Source: Brevundimonas sp.
GTDB lineage: Bacteria; Pseudomonadota; Alphaproteobacteria; Caulobacterales; Caulobacteraceae
Reading direction: 5' to 3'
NCBI GenBank assembly: GCA_031119155.1
Contig: JAVHYH010000148.1
Location: forward strand, 1 to 8,340
Length of the DNA: 8,340 nt
A program made the translations under genes and the position numbers. Positions 1-5,425 of the stretch are shown here, piece after piece (the stretch's first letter is position 1; the number at the start of each line of letters is the position of its first letter). The notes under the pieces are model-generated. The model saw only the letters and a program-made list of their open reading frames with translations. It did no database searches and was not told the DNA's origin.

Positions 1-200
1 ATGCGGGGGTAGTCGCCGGGCTTGCAGAAGACGTCCAGATCCTTGGTCGGGCGGCGGATGCCGGTATAGGCGGTCACCGCATAGGTGCCCGACAGCAGGA
101 AGGGGATGCCGCTTTCCTTCAGCAGGCGCAGCGATTCCTCATAGAAGGCGAGGGCGTCCTCGGGCGGGTGGAAACTCGGCTCGGCGATGATGTCTGACAT
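1..200 (-). CDS. Nucleotidyltransferase-fold protein, 5' part only (cut by window edge)
   Basis: The minus strand from the ATG at 200-198 is open to the window edge and gives the first 66 residues. A good ribosome binding site (GGAGGA, about 5 bases before the ATG) supports the start. An N-terminal helix rich in Glu and Leu (residues 14-30) is followed by a segment with Ser37-Gly38, then Tyr-Thr-Gly-Ile-Arg-Arg, then Asp54-x-Asp56. This is the layout of the minimal nucleotidyltransferases of the DNA polymerase beta superfamily: a small G-S/G-G motif, then two metal-binding aspartates. DUF2204-type and AbiEii-type proteins have similar N-termini. The acceptor substrate is unknown, and the rest of the catalytic domain lies outside the window. 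A match to the EcfG stress promoter lies just upstream, so stress induction is likely. I cannot tell a housekeeping enzyme from a toxin-type enzyme on this fragment. Confidence 0.6.
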   Translation of the reverse strand, partial: MSDIIAEPSFHPPEDALAFYEESLRLLKESGIPFLLSGTYAVTAYTGIRRPTKDLDVFCKPGDYPR

Positions 201-243
201 GGCGTTCCTCCGCGACGCGGCAGGAAGGCGGCGCGGGTCAAAA

Positions 244-269
244 AACGGCTCCGCCTCACTCCCGGTTCC
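244..269 (-). promoter_or_regulatory. EcfG-type (general stress response) sigma factor promoter
   Basis: Read on the minus strand, GGAACC (269-264) is followed by 16 bases and then CGTT (247-244). This is an exact match to the published alphaproteobacterial EcfG/SigT consensus (GGAAC, 16-17 bases, CGTT). A start of transcription near 237 would give a leader of roughly 37 bases before the ATG at 200, with the ribosome binding site in the expected place. The elements match and the position fits. Control by EcfG is inferred from the consensus. Confidence 0.62.
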
Positions 270-283
270 GTCCGGCGCCGGAC
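270..283. repeat. 14-bp perfect palindrome next to the EcfG-like -35 element
   Basis: GTCCGGCGCCGGAC is identical to its own reverse complement. It directly abuts the upstream side of the GGAACC element of the minus-strand promoter. It could be an operator for a dimeric regulator of either divergent gene, or chance in GC-rich DNA. No regulator family is recognised from it. Confidence 0.4.
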
Positions 284-292
284 ACCCGCGTT

Positions 293-305
293 AGGGGAAA
301 CCCCT
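293..305. repeat. Short inverted repeat in the divergent region before the kinase
   Basis: AGGGG and CCCCT are separated by AAA, giving a 5-bp stem with a 3-base loop. It lies about 80 bases upstream of the preferred kinase start, with no T run after it, so it does not look like an intrinsic terminator. It may be an operator-like site or chance. Confidence 0.25.
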
Positions 306-335
306 CATTCGACCTCTGGTCAGTTTGTTTACGGA

Positions 336-360
336 TTGAGGCGTAACGGTATTCTATCAG
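336..360 (+). promoter_or_regulatory. Weak candidate promoter for the histidine kinase
   Basis: TTGAGGC at 336-342 resembles the Caulobacter housekeeping -35 element (TTGACGS). Ten bases later, 353-360 is a poor match to the GCTANAWC -10 element. If used, the transcript would begin near 367 and would favour translation from TTG 384 over TTG 336. The match is partial. Confidence 0.2.
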
Positions 361-383
361 TTGGAGCCTTGGAGGGCCTCCTG

Positions 384-2537
384 TTGCAGGGTCGTTGGCG
401 TCTGTTCAGACACGAAGCGGGTCGGGTCGCCGGCCCGGCGCCCTGGGTTTATGTCCTGCTCTTCGCGCTATCGCAGGTTCTGGGTCACTGGAGCACGGCG
501 ACCTTCTCGGCGGTGACGGTCTGGCTGTCGAACGGAATCATGGTGGCGGCCCTGCTGCAGCTGCACCGCCGCCCGGCCGTGCTGGTGATCGCCTCCTGCT
601 TCGCCATCAACCTGTTCTCCAACGTCCTGCGCGGCGATCCGGGCGTGTTGCTGTGGGTCAACGCCCTGATGAACATGGGGCTGGCCTGGCTGGTCGCAGT
701 GCAGACCCGGCGCTTCTGCGGCGCCGCGCTGGACATGCGCCGGCCGAGGCGTTTCGTGCGCTTCGCCATCATCTCGCTGGTCTCGGTGACTGCGATCGCC
801 ACCATCGGGATCACCATTCTCTGGGGCATGCGTCAGCCGCCCCTGCCGCTGCTGCTGTTCACCTTCCAGTCGTTCGCCAGCGTGGAGCTGATGGGGCTGC
901 TGCTGGTCACGCCGGTGCTGCTGCTGTTCGCCCGGGCGCATCGGTTCAATGCGGTGGCGCCCGCCTCCGCTGTCGAGGCTGTGCTGCTGATGGGGGCCAT
1001 GATCGCGGTGGCGGGAGCCGTGTTCTGGCAGGACGAGGCGCCGCTGCTTTTCCTCGCGTTCCTGCCGATGCTGGCGATCACCCTGCGCCTGACGCCGACA
1101 TTGGCGGGAATGGCCCTGTTGATCATGGCGGCCATCAGTGGGACCGCCACCCTGACCGGCCACGGCCCGGTCGGCCTGTTCCAGCCCTCTCCCGTCGCCG
1201 GCCTTGAGGGCGTGCCGCTGATTGTCCGTCAGCTCAGCATCTACAACGTCTTCATGCTGGCGATGGTCGCGATGGTCCTGCCGCTGTCGACCCTGATGAG
1301 CGAGCGGAGGCAACTGGAGGTGCGCCTGCGCGCCCGGACCCTGGTCGCCCAGGAAGCCCGCCGTCGGGCGGAGGAGGCCTCGGCCGCCCGCTCCCGCTTC
1401 CTCGCGGTGATGAGCCATGAGATGCGGACGCCCCTGAACGGCGTCGCCGGCTTCGCCGACCTGCTGGCCGCCCGCACGGACATGCATCCCGAGGCCCTGC
1501 GGCAGGTGCGCCAGATCCGCGAGTCGGGCGACGGCCTGCTGATCCTTGTCGAGGACATCCTGGACTTCGCCCATGGCGATGACGCCCTGTCCCCCGAGCC
1601 GCTCGATCTGGCGGCGGTGGCCTGCGAGGCGATGACGCCCAGCCGCGGCGCCGCCAGCGCGCGCGACCTGTCGCTGGTCATCGACGATCGTCTGCCGCGC
1701 GGAGCCCGCTTCGCCTGCGATCGCCGCGCCCTGCGCCAGACCCTGCATCCGCTGGTCGCCAATGCGGTGAAGTTCACCGAGGCGGGCGAGGTGAAGGTGC
1801 GGCTGGACTGGCATTCCGGGGGCGTGATCATCCGGGTCTCGGACACCGGCATCGGCATCCCGCCCGAGGCCATGCCTGATCTGTTCGAGGCCTTTGAACA
1901 GGGCGACGCCTCCATCGGTCGCCGCCATTCCGGCGCGGGACTGGGCCTGGCCCTTGTCGCCCGCCATGTGACGCGGATGGGCGGTCGGATCGAGGTCGAG
2001 AGCGCGGTCGGGGAGGGCTCGACCTTCACCCTGCACCTGCCGCTGGAACGGCTGGCCGATGCAGCCATCGAACCGGCCCCCGAGCCTGTCGCGGCCGAGA
2101 TCGCCGCGCCGGTTGCCGAGGCGGCGGACGAGCGCGCGCCCCGGGTGCTGGTCGTCGACGACCATCCGGTCAATCGCGAGGTCGCCCGCATCATGCTGCA
2201 GGCGCTGGGCTGCGAGGTCATCGAGGTCTGCGACGGCGTCGAGGCGGTCGAGGCCGCCGGGGCCGAGGCTTTTGATCTGGTGCTGATGGATGTGCGGATG
2301 CCGCGCATGGACGGGCTGGAGGCCACGCGCCGGATTCGGGGGCTGCCGGGCCAGACCGGAGATGTGGCCATCGTCGCCATGACCGCCGACGCCATGCCCG
2401 AGGACGTCGTCCGCTGCCTCGCCGCCGGCATGAACGCCCACATGGCCAAGCCGGTCAGCCAGGCAGGCCTGTTCGACGCCGTCAGCCGTGCCCTGTCGGG
2501 CGACCTGCCGAACGGGACCATCGGCCGCGCGGCCTGA
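384..2537 (+). CDS. Membrane-bound hybrid sensor histidine kinase (MASE1-like, HisKA, HATPase_c, REC)
   Basis: It senses a signal at the inner membrane, autophosphorylates on histidine, and passes the phosphate to its own receiver domain. Numbered from TTG 384 (717 residues): about eight hydrophobic segments at 22-300 resemble a MASE1 sensor. A helical linker leads to HisKA with His345 in Ser-His-Glu-Met-Arg-Thr-Pro. HATPase_c has the N box (Asn460), G1 box (Asp487-Thr-Gly-Ile-Gly) and G2 box (Gly517-Ala-Gly-Leu-Gly). An Ala/Glu/Pro-rich linker (about 555-585) precedes a receiver with Asp592-Asp593, phosphoacceptor Asp636, Thr667 and Lys689. All key residues are present, so it should be active. 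TTG 384 is preferred because GGAGG (371-375) sits 8 bases before it. TTG 336 is also in frame, adding 16 residues, but lacks a ribosome binding site. There is no neighbouring regulator or phosphotransferase gene, so its partner must be elsewhere (a ChpT-like protein is possible). The stimulus is unknown. Confidence 0.9.
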   Translation: MQGRWRLFRHEAGRVAGPAPWVYVLLFALSQVLGHWSTATFSAVTVWLSNGIMVAALLQLHRRPAVLVIASCFAINLFSNVLRGDPGVLLWVNALMNMGLAWLVAVQTRRFCGAALDMRRPRRFVRFAIISLVSVTAIATIGITILWGMRQPPLPLLLFTFQSFASVELMGLLLVTPVLLLFARAHRFNAVAPASAVEAVLLMGAMIAVAGAVFWQDEAPLLFLAFLPMLAITLRLTPTLAGMALLIMAAISGTATLTGHGPVGLFQPSPVAGLEGVPLIVRQLSIYNVFMLAMVAMVLPLSTLMSERRQLEVRLRARTLVAQEARRRAEEASAARSRFLAVMSHEMRTPLNGVAGFADLLAARTDMHPEALRQVRQIRESGDGLLILVEDILDFAHGDDALSPEPLDLAAVACEAMTPSRGAASARDLSLVIDDRLPRGARFACDRRALRQTLHPLVANAVKFTEAGEVKVRLDWHSGGVIIRVSDTGIGIPPEAMPDLFEAFEQGDASIGRRHSGAGLGLALVARHVTRMGGRIEVESAVGEGSTFTLHLPLERLADAAIEPAPEPVAAEIAAPVAEAADERAPRVLVVDDHPVNREVARIMLQALGCEVIEVCDGVEAVEAAGAEAFDLVLMDVRMPRMDGLEATRRIRGLPGQTGDVAIVAMTADAMPEDVVRCLAAGMNAHMAKPVSQAGLFDAVSRALSGDLPNGTIGRAA

Positions 2538-2538
2538 T

Positions 2539-3177
2539 CTAGTCCTCGAACGGGAAGCGTTCGGCCCAGAAGGCCCGAAGCTCGGGCAGGGCGTCGACTC
2601 GCCTGACCACCGGCGTCATCTTCGGCGCAACCTCGGCGAACCGCTCGCGACGCGGCGTCCAGCGGCTGGCGACGGCGACATAGAGGTCCAGCACCGTCAG
2701 CTCGTCCCCCAGCAGCCACCGCCCCGGCGTGATCTGGCTGTCCATCACGCCCCAGCATTCGGCGATGCGGTCGGCGGTGCGCGCGGTGATCGCCGCCTGC
2801 GCCGCCGGATCGTCCCCGCCCAGCCGGGACGGGACATCCCGGACCCAGAACATCGAATAGATCGAGGCCGGGATGAAGCTCATCCAGCGCAGGAACTGCG
2901 CCCGGCGCGGATCGCCCGGCTCGGGCGCCAGCACCGCCTCCGGATGCTGCTCGGTCAGCCAGATCAGGATGGCGGCGCTTTCGGTGAGGGTCTCTCCGTG
3001 AGGCGTGATCAGGGCCGGGATCTGTCGCATCGGATTGACCGCAGCGACCTTGTCGCGCTCCGCATCCCCCTCCCAGGTGACCGCCTCGATCACCTGATAG
3101 GGCGCGCCGATCAGGGTCAGGGCCGCCTCGACAGGGACCGATCCCGAACCGGCCGCGCCATAGAGGGTGTAGGTCAT
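2539..3177 (-). CDS. Glutathione S-transferase family protein
   Basis: This 212-residue cytosolic protein probably conjugates glutathione to electrophiles or reduces peroxides or disulfides with it. The N-terminal thioredoxin-like half begins with a beta strand and a Gly-Ser-Gly-Ser loop (residues 10-13), where the catalytic Ser or Cys usually sits. It then has the cis-proline motif Gln-Ile-Pro54 and the gamma-glutamyl-binding Glu66-Ser67. The all-helical C-terminal half (about 85-212) contains the usual Leu-Thr-x-x-Asp capping motif (ELTVLDLYVA). The length is normal for bacterial GSTs. The ATG at 3177-3175 is chosen because AAGGAGG lies 7 bases upstream and the GST fold starts at once. A start 18 codons further upstream adds only Arg-rich sequence. 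The stop lies one base from that of the convergent kinase. The substrate cannot be told; no disulfide-forming Cys is seen in the active-site loop. Confidence 0.88.
   Translation of the reverse strand: MTYTLYGAAGSGSVPVEAALTLIGAPYQVIEAVTWEGDAERDKVAAVNPMRQIPALITPHGETLTESAAILIWLTEQHPEAVLAPEPGDPRRAQFLRWMSFIPASIYSMFWVRDVPSRLGGDDPAAQAAITARTADRIAECWGVMDSQITPGRWLLGDELTVLDLYVAVASRWTPRRERFAEVAPKMTPVVRRVDALPELRAFWAERFPFED
2547..2563. terminator. Possible hairpin at the kinase/GST convergent junction
   Basis: CGAACG and CGTTCG are separated by GGAAG, giving a perfect 6-bp stem with a 5-base loop, 10 bases past the kinase stop and inside the last codons of the GST gene. There is no T run on either strand, so its role as a terminator is doubtful. 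Confidence 0.25.
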
Positions 3178-3301
3178 CGCTGTCCTCCTTGCGAGACAAA
3201 CGTGCGCCCGGCGCGGCGGCTCCGCACCCAAGTCCTTGGCGCAGCGGCATAAGTCCGGCTTGGGATCATCCCCCGCTTCGTCCCCAGAAGAGTATGGCTC
3301 A

Positions 3302-3343
3302 GCTACTACATCTAGCGGTATCTGAAAAAGTGATCGCTAAATA
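3302..3343 (+). promoter_or_regulatory. Candidate -10 elements for nrdB
   Basis: Two sites resemble the Caulobacter housekeeping -10 consensus GCTANAWC, each matching six of seven defined positions: GCTACTAC (3302-3309) and GCTAAATA (3336-3343). Neither has a clear TTGACG-type -35 at the right distance. Starts of transcription near 3317 or 3351 would fit translation from ATG 3429. Confidence 0.35.
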
Positions 3344-3347
3344 GCCG
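3303..3347 (+). promoter_or_regulatory. Putative NrdR box pair upstream of nrdB
   Basis: NrdR represses ribonucleotide reductase genes by binding paired boxes with a core like CWATATATWG. CTACATCTAG (3306-3315) matches 8 of 10 core positions and is a near-palindrome; the flanks match poorly. A weaker second copy, CGCTAAATAG (3335-3344), matches 7 of 10. The centres are 29 bases apart, close to but not exactly the usual spacing of about three helical turns. Both overlap the candidate -10 elements, as expected for a repressor site. The assignment leans on the identity of the downstream gene. Confidence 0.38.
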
Positions 3348-3428
3348 CAATTCGGCTTGGCGCCGGGCGCGCTCGCCCGCATGGTGAAAATCACTTCTCC
3401 CAACGGATTCGCCGGCAGGATTCTCCCG

Positions 3429-4478
3429 ATGAACGCGCACGTCTCGCCCACTGGTCTGATCACGCCGGGTCTGCTGACCCCGTCGGCGGCCTACAAGCCG
3501 TTCCGCTACCCGTGGGCGTTCGACATGTGGAAGAAGCAGCAGCAGGTCCACTGGATGCCGGAAGAGGTGCCGCTGGGCGAGGACGTTAAGGACTGGGCGG
3601 TCGCGCTGGACGAGGGCGAGCGCAACCTGCTGACCCAGATCTTCCGCTTCTTCACCCAGGCGGACATCGAGGTGCAGGACAACTACATGGAGCGCTACGG
3701 TCGGGTGTTCAAACCGACCGAGGTCAAGATGATGCTGGCGAGCTTCGCCAACATGGAGACCATCCACATCGCGGCCTACGCCCTGCTGCTCGAGACCATC
3801 GGCATGCCCGAGGCCGAGTTCGGCGCCTTCATGGAATACGAGGCCCTGCGCGACAAGCACGACTACATGGGCCAGTTCGGCGTGGACACGGACGCCGACA
3901 TCTGCCGGACGCTGGCCATGTTCGGCGGCTTCGCCGAAGGGCTGCAGCTGTTCGCCTCGTTCGCGATGCTGATGAACTTCCCGCGCCAGAACAAGATGAA
4001 GGGCATGGGCCAGATCGTGTCCTGGTCGGTGCGCGACGAAAGCCTGCACTGCGAGGGCATCATCAAGCTGTACCACGCCTTCAACAAGGAGACGGGCGCG
4101 GTCACCAAGTCGGTCGCCGACGACATCGTCGAGTGCTGCCGCACCGTCGTGAACATGGAAGACAAGTTCATCGACCTGGCCTTCGAGCAGGGCCCGGTGA
4201 AGGGCATGACGCCGGACGACATCAAGGCCTACATCCGCTTTATCGCCGACTGGCGCCTGCGCCAGCTGCAACTGCCGGAACTGTACGGCGGCTCGAACGA
4301 GAACCCGCTGCCCTGGCTGCAATCCCTGCTGTCGGGCGTGGAGCACGCCAACTTCTTCGAGGCGCGCGCGACCGAATATTCCAAGGCCGCGACCAAGGGC
4401 TCGTGGCACGGCGCCGACGGCGTCTGGGGCTCGTTCGACGCCCTGATGCAGAAGCGCAAGGCAGACGCGGAGGCCTGA
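3429..4478 (+). CDS. nrdB: Class Ia ribonucleoside-diphosphate reductase beta subunit
   Basis: The R2 subunit holds the diiron-tyrosyl radical cofactor that starts reduction of ribonucleoside diphosphates in the NrdA subunit. Numbered from ATG 3429 (349 residues), all six iron ligands are visible: Asp79, Glu110, His113, Glu170, Glu204 and His207. The radical tyrosine is Tyr117 (Glu-Thr-Ile-His-Ile-Ala-Ala-Tyr), so this is the canonical tyrosyl-radical type. Trp34 corresponds to E. coli Trp48. Tyr317, in Asn-Phe-Phe-Glu-x-Arg-x-x-Glu-Tyr, aligns with mouse R2 Tyr370, the radical-transfer residue. ATG 3429 is chosen for AGGA 8 bases upstream and because the conserved fold begins soon after. In-frame ATG 3381 and TTG 3357 would add 16 or 24 residues without a ribosome binding site. 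nrdA is not adjacent on either side; the gene seems monocistronic, with a hairpin over its stop codon and NrdR-like sites upstream. Confidence 0.96.
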   Translation: MNAHVSPTGLITPGLLTPSAAYKPFRYPWAFDMWKKQQQVHWMPEEVPLGEDVKDWAVALDEGERNLLTQIFRFFTQADIEVQDNYMERYGRVFKPTEVKMMLASFANMETIHIAAYALLLETIGMPEAEFGAFMEYEALRDKHDYMGQFGVDTDADICRTLAMFGGFAEGLQLFASFAMLMNFPRQNKMKGMGQIVSWSVRDESLHCEGIIKLYHAFNKETGAVTKSVADDIVECCRTVVNMEDKFIDLAFEQGPVKGMTPDDIKAYIRFIADWRLRQLQLPELYGGSNENPLPWLQSLLSGVEHANFFEARATEYSKAATKGSWHGADGVWGSFDALMQKRKADAEA

Positions 4479-4488
4479 GCCTCCGCGT
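4465..4488. terminator. Strong hairpin covering the nrdB stop codon, possible bidirectional terminator
   Basis: A perfect 10-bp, mostly G/C stem (4465-4474 pairing with 4479-4488) encloses the 4-base loop CTGA, so the nrdB stop codon TGA (4476-4478) lies in the loop. It sits between two convergent genes and would fold in both transcripts. No run of T follows on either strand, so termination may be inefficient or Rho-assisted, or the stem may protect the 3' end. Confidence 0.5.
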
Positions 4489-4497
4489 TCGCGGTTC

Positions 4498-5286
4498 CTA
4501 CTTCTCCGCCGCCGCCGCTTCCGGCAGGTCGGTGCTGCACGCATAGGCCGCGCAGTAGGCGTTGCGCATGTGCGCGGCCAGACGCTCGTTGGCGGCGAAG
4601 AACTCGGGGCTGGCGGCCTCGATGTCGCTGAGCAGCGGCAGCATCACATAGGCGCTCGGGCTGGTCAGCCGGGCGCGGTTCTCCGGCGTCATGGCCTGCA
4701 CGACGGCCAGCGGCATGGTCGCCCGCCGCTGCGCGCCCTCGGCGCTGAAGGCGCGCTCAACGAACCCGCTGACGGCGGTCATCCGGTCCAGCTCGACGCT
4801 GCGGCTGGCCCGGAAGGCGGCGGATAGTCCTTCGGCCTCGCCGATGTAGGACAGCTGGCGGCGGATGACGGCCACGTCGGCGTCACGCACCGGCGCGCCG
4901 GTGTAGGGCGGCGGGGCCGCGGGCGGGTCGAAATTGATCACGAAGGTGATCGGCGCCGGCGCGGGACGACCATCAAGGGTCTGGGGTGCGACGGTGTATT
5001 TGGACAGCAGGCGCGAAACGCCGTCCTCGAAATTCAGCCCCTCCGGCGCTACGGCCACCCGACGGCACCGCTCCAGCGTGCCCGAGATGGTGTACTCGCA
5101 GCGCATCTTCACCCGGCCCGGAATGCGGGCCATGCGGGCGAAGGTCGGATACATCTCGGCGATGTCCGACGCCGACGGCCGGGCCGTGAATTTGGCCGGG
5201 ACGATCTCCGGCCCCTTGCTGCAGCCGACCAGCACGGCGAAGGCTCCGGCGAGCGCCGTCAGGCCCGCAAGCTTGCGATTCAACAT
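4498..5286 (-). CDS. Lipoprotein with TonB C-terminal-like domain
   Basis: A 262-residue secreted lipoprotein. The N-terminus is a typical lipoprotein signal: Arg/Lys near the start, a hydrophobic core at 7-20, and lipobox Leu-Val-Gly-Cys with Cys22 as the lipidated residue. Ser23-Lys24 follow, with no Asp at +2, so outer-membrane sorting is expected by the E. coli rule. Residues about 45-120 resemble the TonB C-terminal domain as found in alphaproteobacteria: Gly-Arg-Val-x-x-x-Cys63, Gly69-x-Leu-x-x-Cys74, a Pro-Glu-Gly-Leu-x-Phe segment, then Asp-Gly-Arg-Pro and a final beta strand. Cys63 and Cys74 probably form the family's disulfide. After a Pro-rich spacer (121-128), residues 130-250 form a mainly helical region I do not recognise, with Cys245 and Cys250. 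There is no membrane helix of the usual TonB kind and no exbB/exbD nearby, so energy transduction is doubtful. The start has a weak GGGGGA site upstream. Confidence 0.75.
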   Translation of the reverse strand: MLNRKLAGLTALAGAFAVLVGCSKGPEIVPAKFTARPSASDIAEMYPTFARMARIPGRVKMRCEYTISGTLERCRRVAVAPEGLNFEDGVSRLLSKYTVAPQTLDGRPAPAPITFVINFDPPAAPPPYTGAPVRDADVAVIRRQLSYIGEAEGLSAAFRASRSVELDRMTAVSGFVERAFSAEGAQRRATMPLAVVQAMTPENRARLTSPSAYVMLPLLSDIEAASPEFFAANERLAAHMRNAYCAAYACSTDLPEAAAAEK

Positions 5287-5336
5287 CAGAAATCCCCCGG
5301 TTCCGGCGCAGCCCCCCTCAGGCGGGCCGGTGCGAC

Positions 5337-5366
5337 CTTATCGCGTCGAGAGCGGTGTTCTGGCAA
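5337..5366 (-). promoter_or_regulatory. Candidate promoter for the TonB-C-like lipoprotein
   Basis: On the minus strand TTGCCA (5366-5361) and GATAAG (5342-5337) are separated by 18 bases. They resemble housekeeping -35 and -10 elements. The transcript would start near 5330 and carry a leader of about 44 bases before the ATG at 5286. Confidence 0.38.
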
Positions 5367-5410
5367 GCCGGGATGGCGCCGAACGTGACCGCAGGGGTGC
5401 GACGGATTGC

Positions 5411-5421
5411 GCTAGAAGGGG
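5411..5421 (+). promoter_or_regulatory. Overlapping -10-like element and ribosome binding site of the oxidoreductase gene
   Basis: GCTAGAAG (5411-5418) matches six of the seven defined positions of the Caulobacter GCTANAWC -10 element. Its distance to ATG 5426 would put the start of transcription at or next to the A of the ATG, giving a leaderless mRNA. The same bases include AAGGGG (5416-5421), a plausible but close ribosome binding site 4 bases before the ATG. The two readings exclude each other; no good -35 was found. Confidence 0.35.
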
Positions 5422-5425
5422 CGTC

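Noticed and set aside
468..2441. Very long open frame (657 codons) antisense to the histidine kinase, and another at 1241-3250
   Set aside because: Both are low-complexity, rich in His/Gln/Arg/Gly or Ser/Arg/Ala, as expected from the complement of GC-rich coding DNA. The plus-strand kinase has clear domains and catalytic motifs, so these are shadow frames.
2523..2534. 12-bp palindrome GGCCGCGCGGCC at the end of the kinase gene
   Set aside because: It lies in Gly/Arg/Ala codons of a GC-rich gene and folds only into a 4-bp stem as RNA; likely chance.
2509..2555. Direct repeat CGAACGGGA at 2509-2517 and 2547-2555
   Set aside because: Nine bases repeated once, partly inside coding sequence on both sides; too short to support as an attachment or insertion-site repeat, and no mobile gene is present.
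3312..4544. 410-codon frame antisense to nrdB
   Set aside because: Composition is biased (His, Val, Leu, Arg) with no recognisable motif, whereas the plus strand encodes an intact NrdB.
5283..5304. GGAACC on the minus strand just upstream of the lipoprotein start (5304-5299), as a second EcfG promoter
   Set aside because: No CGTT at 16-17 bases downstream, and the -10 would fall inside the coding start.
4934..5425. In-frame upstream extension of the oxidoreductase
   Set aside because: It overlaps the divergent lipoprotein gene, has no family similarity, and the Rossmann fold starts right after ATG 5426.
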